From positions 1 through 6,567 of the forward strand of contig CAYVQZ010000112.1 of assembly GCA_964453435.1 (NCBI GenBank): a DNA stretch of 6,567 bases. Direction: 5' to 3'. The notes beneath the pieces are model-generated. The model was given only the letters and a program-made list of their open reading frames with translations, made no database searches and was not told the DNA's origin. Position numbers and translations under genes: made by a program. The stretch comes from CAYVQZ01 sp964453435 (lineage in GTDB: Bacteria > Abyssobacteria > SURF-5). Every line of letters begins with the position of its first letter. Positions within the stretch are counted from its first letter, which is position 1. Below are positions 5,463 to 6,567 of this stretch, one piece after another.

Positions 5463-5487
5463 TAGAATCGGGACTGTCCCCTGAGCG
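5463..5487 (+). repeat. 25-bp direct repeat, second copy
   Basis: This is an exact copy of 5389-5413. The sequences outside the 25 bases differ between the two copies, so the duplication is sharply bounded. Confidence 0.75.
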
Positions 5488-5603
5488 GTCACCAACGAAT
5501 TATCGGGCACACTCACTGTTCCATGGGGAACGGTTTGCATTGAGCCCCCTTTGCACATCCGGAAAGAGCTCCTAACCCGATAAAGAAAAAAAAGGTGAAA
5601 GGC

Positions 5604-6377
5604 ATGAGTGATTTCGAAACGATTACCTATGAACTCAAAGAACATATCGGCGTGCTGACGTTGAATCGTCCTGAGCGCGTGAACGCAATCAACGAAAAGA
5701 TGATTACGGAACTGGAAGGTTTCTGGGCCGCCCGCCGGCACGATGATGACACGAGGGTGATTGTTTTCTCCGGAGCCGGCGAAAAGGGATTCTGCGCGGG
5801 AATCGACCTCGTGGACACCTCGGCCCGCCTGCCGGAGGCGGACATACAGACACTGTATCGAATGCAGGCTCGCGTCTCGCGCCTGCTCCTTGCGATGCGG
5901 CAGGCGCCGCAGCCAATCATCGGCGCAATCCACGGCGCCGCCGTCGGAGGCGGGTTGAGCTTTGCGTTGGGATGCTGCATCCGCCTCATTGCCCCCGACA
6001 CACGCTTCGCCGCCTCGTATATCAATATCGGCCTCGGAGGCGCAGACTGCGGCTCGAGTTACTTCCTTCCGAGAATGATTGGCGCCGGACGCGCCTACGA
6101 GTTCCTCTTGACCGGCGACTTCATGGGCGCCGAAGACGCGCTCGGCCTGGGAATGGTCAGTCGGGCTGTCCCGAAAGAAAAGCTGATGGATGAGGCTATG
6201 GAACTCGCGCGAAAGATGTGCCGGAAGAACCCGCTCGGTTTGATGCTGACCAAAGAGGCGGTCAATCACAACCTGGATGCGGCCGGTCTGGAACACGCGC
6301 TCGCCATGGAAGACCGGAACCAGGCGCTCTGTCTTGCGACAATCCGATACGAGGGACAGGCGCCCGATACGCGGTAG
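5604..6377 (+). CDS. Enoyl-CoA hydratase/isomerase-family (crotonase fold) protein, atypical active site
   Basis: This 257-aa protein starts at ATG 5604 with AAGGTG (5592-5597) 6 nt upstream; a GTG at 5595 in frame is less likely. Crotonase landmarks are VLTLNRPERVNAIN (17-30), the oxyanion-hole block GFCAGIDL (62-69), the GAIHGAAVGGGLSFAL helix start (107-122), FAASYINIGLGG (135-146), LPRMIG (155-160) and LTGDFMGAEDALGLGMV (169-185). The positions of the two catalytic glutamates of classical enoyl-CoA hydratase fall, by eye alignment, on Ser119 and Tyr139. Asp148 in GGADCGSS sits where dienoyl-CoA isomerases have their catalytic Asp. It therefore binds an acyl-CoA thioester but probably is not a classical hydratase; isomerase or another crotonase chemistry is more likely. 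The C-terminus ends YEGQAPDTR, shorter than the usual EGxxAFxEKRxP ending. It stands alone downstream of a repeat element. Confidence 0.9.
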   Translation: MSDFETITYELKEHIGVLTLNRPERVNAINEKMITELEGFWAARRHDDDTRVIVFSGAGEKGFCAGIDLVDTSARLPEADIQTLYRMQARVSRLLLAMRQAPQPIIGAIHGAAVGGGLSFALGCCIRLIAPDTRFAASYINIGLGGADCGSSYFLPRMIGAGRAYEFLLTGDFMGAEDALGLGMVSRAVPKEKLMDEAMELARKMCRKNPLGLMLTKEAVNHNLDAAGLEHALAMEDRNQALCLATIRYEGQAPDTR

Positions 6378-6449
6378 CGCCTCTCATAGCGACCACGAGA
6401 ACGCATCCGACTACCTCCGACCTTATTCACGGTTACGTCGGGAGAGCCG

Positions 6450-6567
6450 GTGAGACCGTCCGATAACTCGCTCGAGTGTGCTCCGAGACTGTGAATCCGT
6501 CTCGCGATTGGTGATGCGGGTTATTGAGTATGTCTCACGATTGCCGCGCTGTGAGACTGTCCGACAA
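6450..6567. repeat. Degenerate repeat-family copy and start of another copy at the window end
   Basis: GTGAGACCGTCCGATAA (6450-6466) resembles the left terminus of copies 1 and 2. GTCTCGCGATTG (6499-6510) recurs as GTCTCACGATTG (6532-6543), and TGTCTCACG (6531-6539) also occurs in copy 1 at 2461-2469. The final 19 bases (6549-6567) are identical to 5263-5281, the beginning of copy 2, so another element probably continues past the window. No gene is seen in 6378-6449, and no terminator-like hairpin with a T-run follows the crotonase gene. Confidence 0.6.

Larger units (their letters stand above)
5273..5508. repeat. Intergenic element, copy 2, with stacked hairpins (MITE/REP-like)
   Basis: The left end GTCCGACAATT (5273-5283) and the inverted right end AATTATCGGGC (5498-5508) match at 9 of 11, enclosing 236 bp. 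The left 42 bp match copy 1 in the same orientation (39 of 42). The right end 5497-5511 matches 2684-2698 at 14 of 15. The interior core (5346-5405) matches copy 1 in the opposite orientation. A 19-bp sequence ending in the left terminus (5263-5281) is repeated exactly at 6549-6567, so the true boundary may lie at or before 5263. No protein is encoded. The flanking stretches 5238-5262 and 5509-5603 hold only a small GTTCC/GGAAC hairpin (5518-5531). Confidence 0.7.

Noticed and set aside
2328..5508. CRISPR-like array suggested by repeated GGGACTGTCCC units
   Set aside because: The units are irregularly spaced, occur in both orientations, and lack uniform repeat and spacer lengths. No cas gene is present.
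5370..6296. 308-codon open frame on the - strand
   Set aside because: It is antisense to the crotonase gene, whose family motifs are unambiguous, and its distal part reads through the repeat element.

Overview
The window is a stretch of bacterial chromosome, about mid-50s % GC by eye. Protein genes all lie on the + strand, mostly with clear Shine-Dalgarno sites, and there are sigma70-like promoters and gene-free gaps filled with repeats. The gene content is an extended FmdB-type zinc-ribbon protein, a YtcJ-like amidohydrolase, a crotonase-fold protein and small DUF2752 and DUF4190 membrane proteins. This fits an uncultivated, environmental Gram-negative-type lineage, but no taxonomic marker is present and I do not assign a phylum.

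Layout. (1) 1-546 has no well-supported gene. It holds a near-consensus + strand promoter (298-326) whose spacer is filled by a perfect 14-bp palindrome, a roughly 215-nt leader, and a possible divergent 34-codon ORF on the - strand with its own promoter-like sequence. (2) 547-2327 is a likely three-gene operon of integral membrane proteins: an unidentified four-helix protein, an unidentified five- to six-segment protein and a DUF2752 protein. (3) 2328-2759 is an intergenic repeat block containing a nested inverted-repeat element (2409-2695). Its left end, together with the flanking sequence, forms a promoter-like site. (4) 2760-5237 is a second likely operon: DUF4190 membrane protein, amidohydrolase, FmdB-type zinc ribbon. 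(5) 5238-5603 is a second repeat element (5273-5508) made of stacked hairpins. (6) 5604-6377 encodes an enoyl-CoA hydratase/isomerase-family protein that lacks both classical catalytic glutamates. (7) 6378-6567 holds degenerate pieces of the same repeat family, and one copy runs off the window end.

How it fits together. The four small membrane proteins have no assigned chemistry. The amidohydrolase and crotonase are single enzymes whose substrates cannot be read from this context. The least ordinary content is the intergenic repeat family. It has short terminal inverted repeats, internal GGGACTGTCCC-type near-palindromes, a 60-bp core lying in opposite orientation in the two copies although the left ends are in the same orientation, and a -10-like sequence built into each terminus of the first copy.
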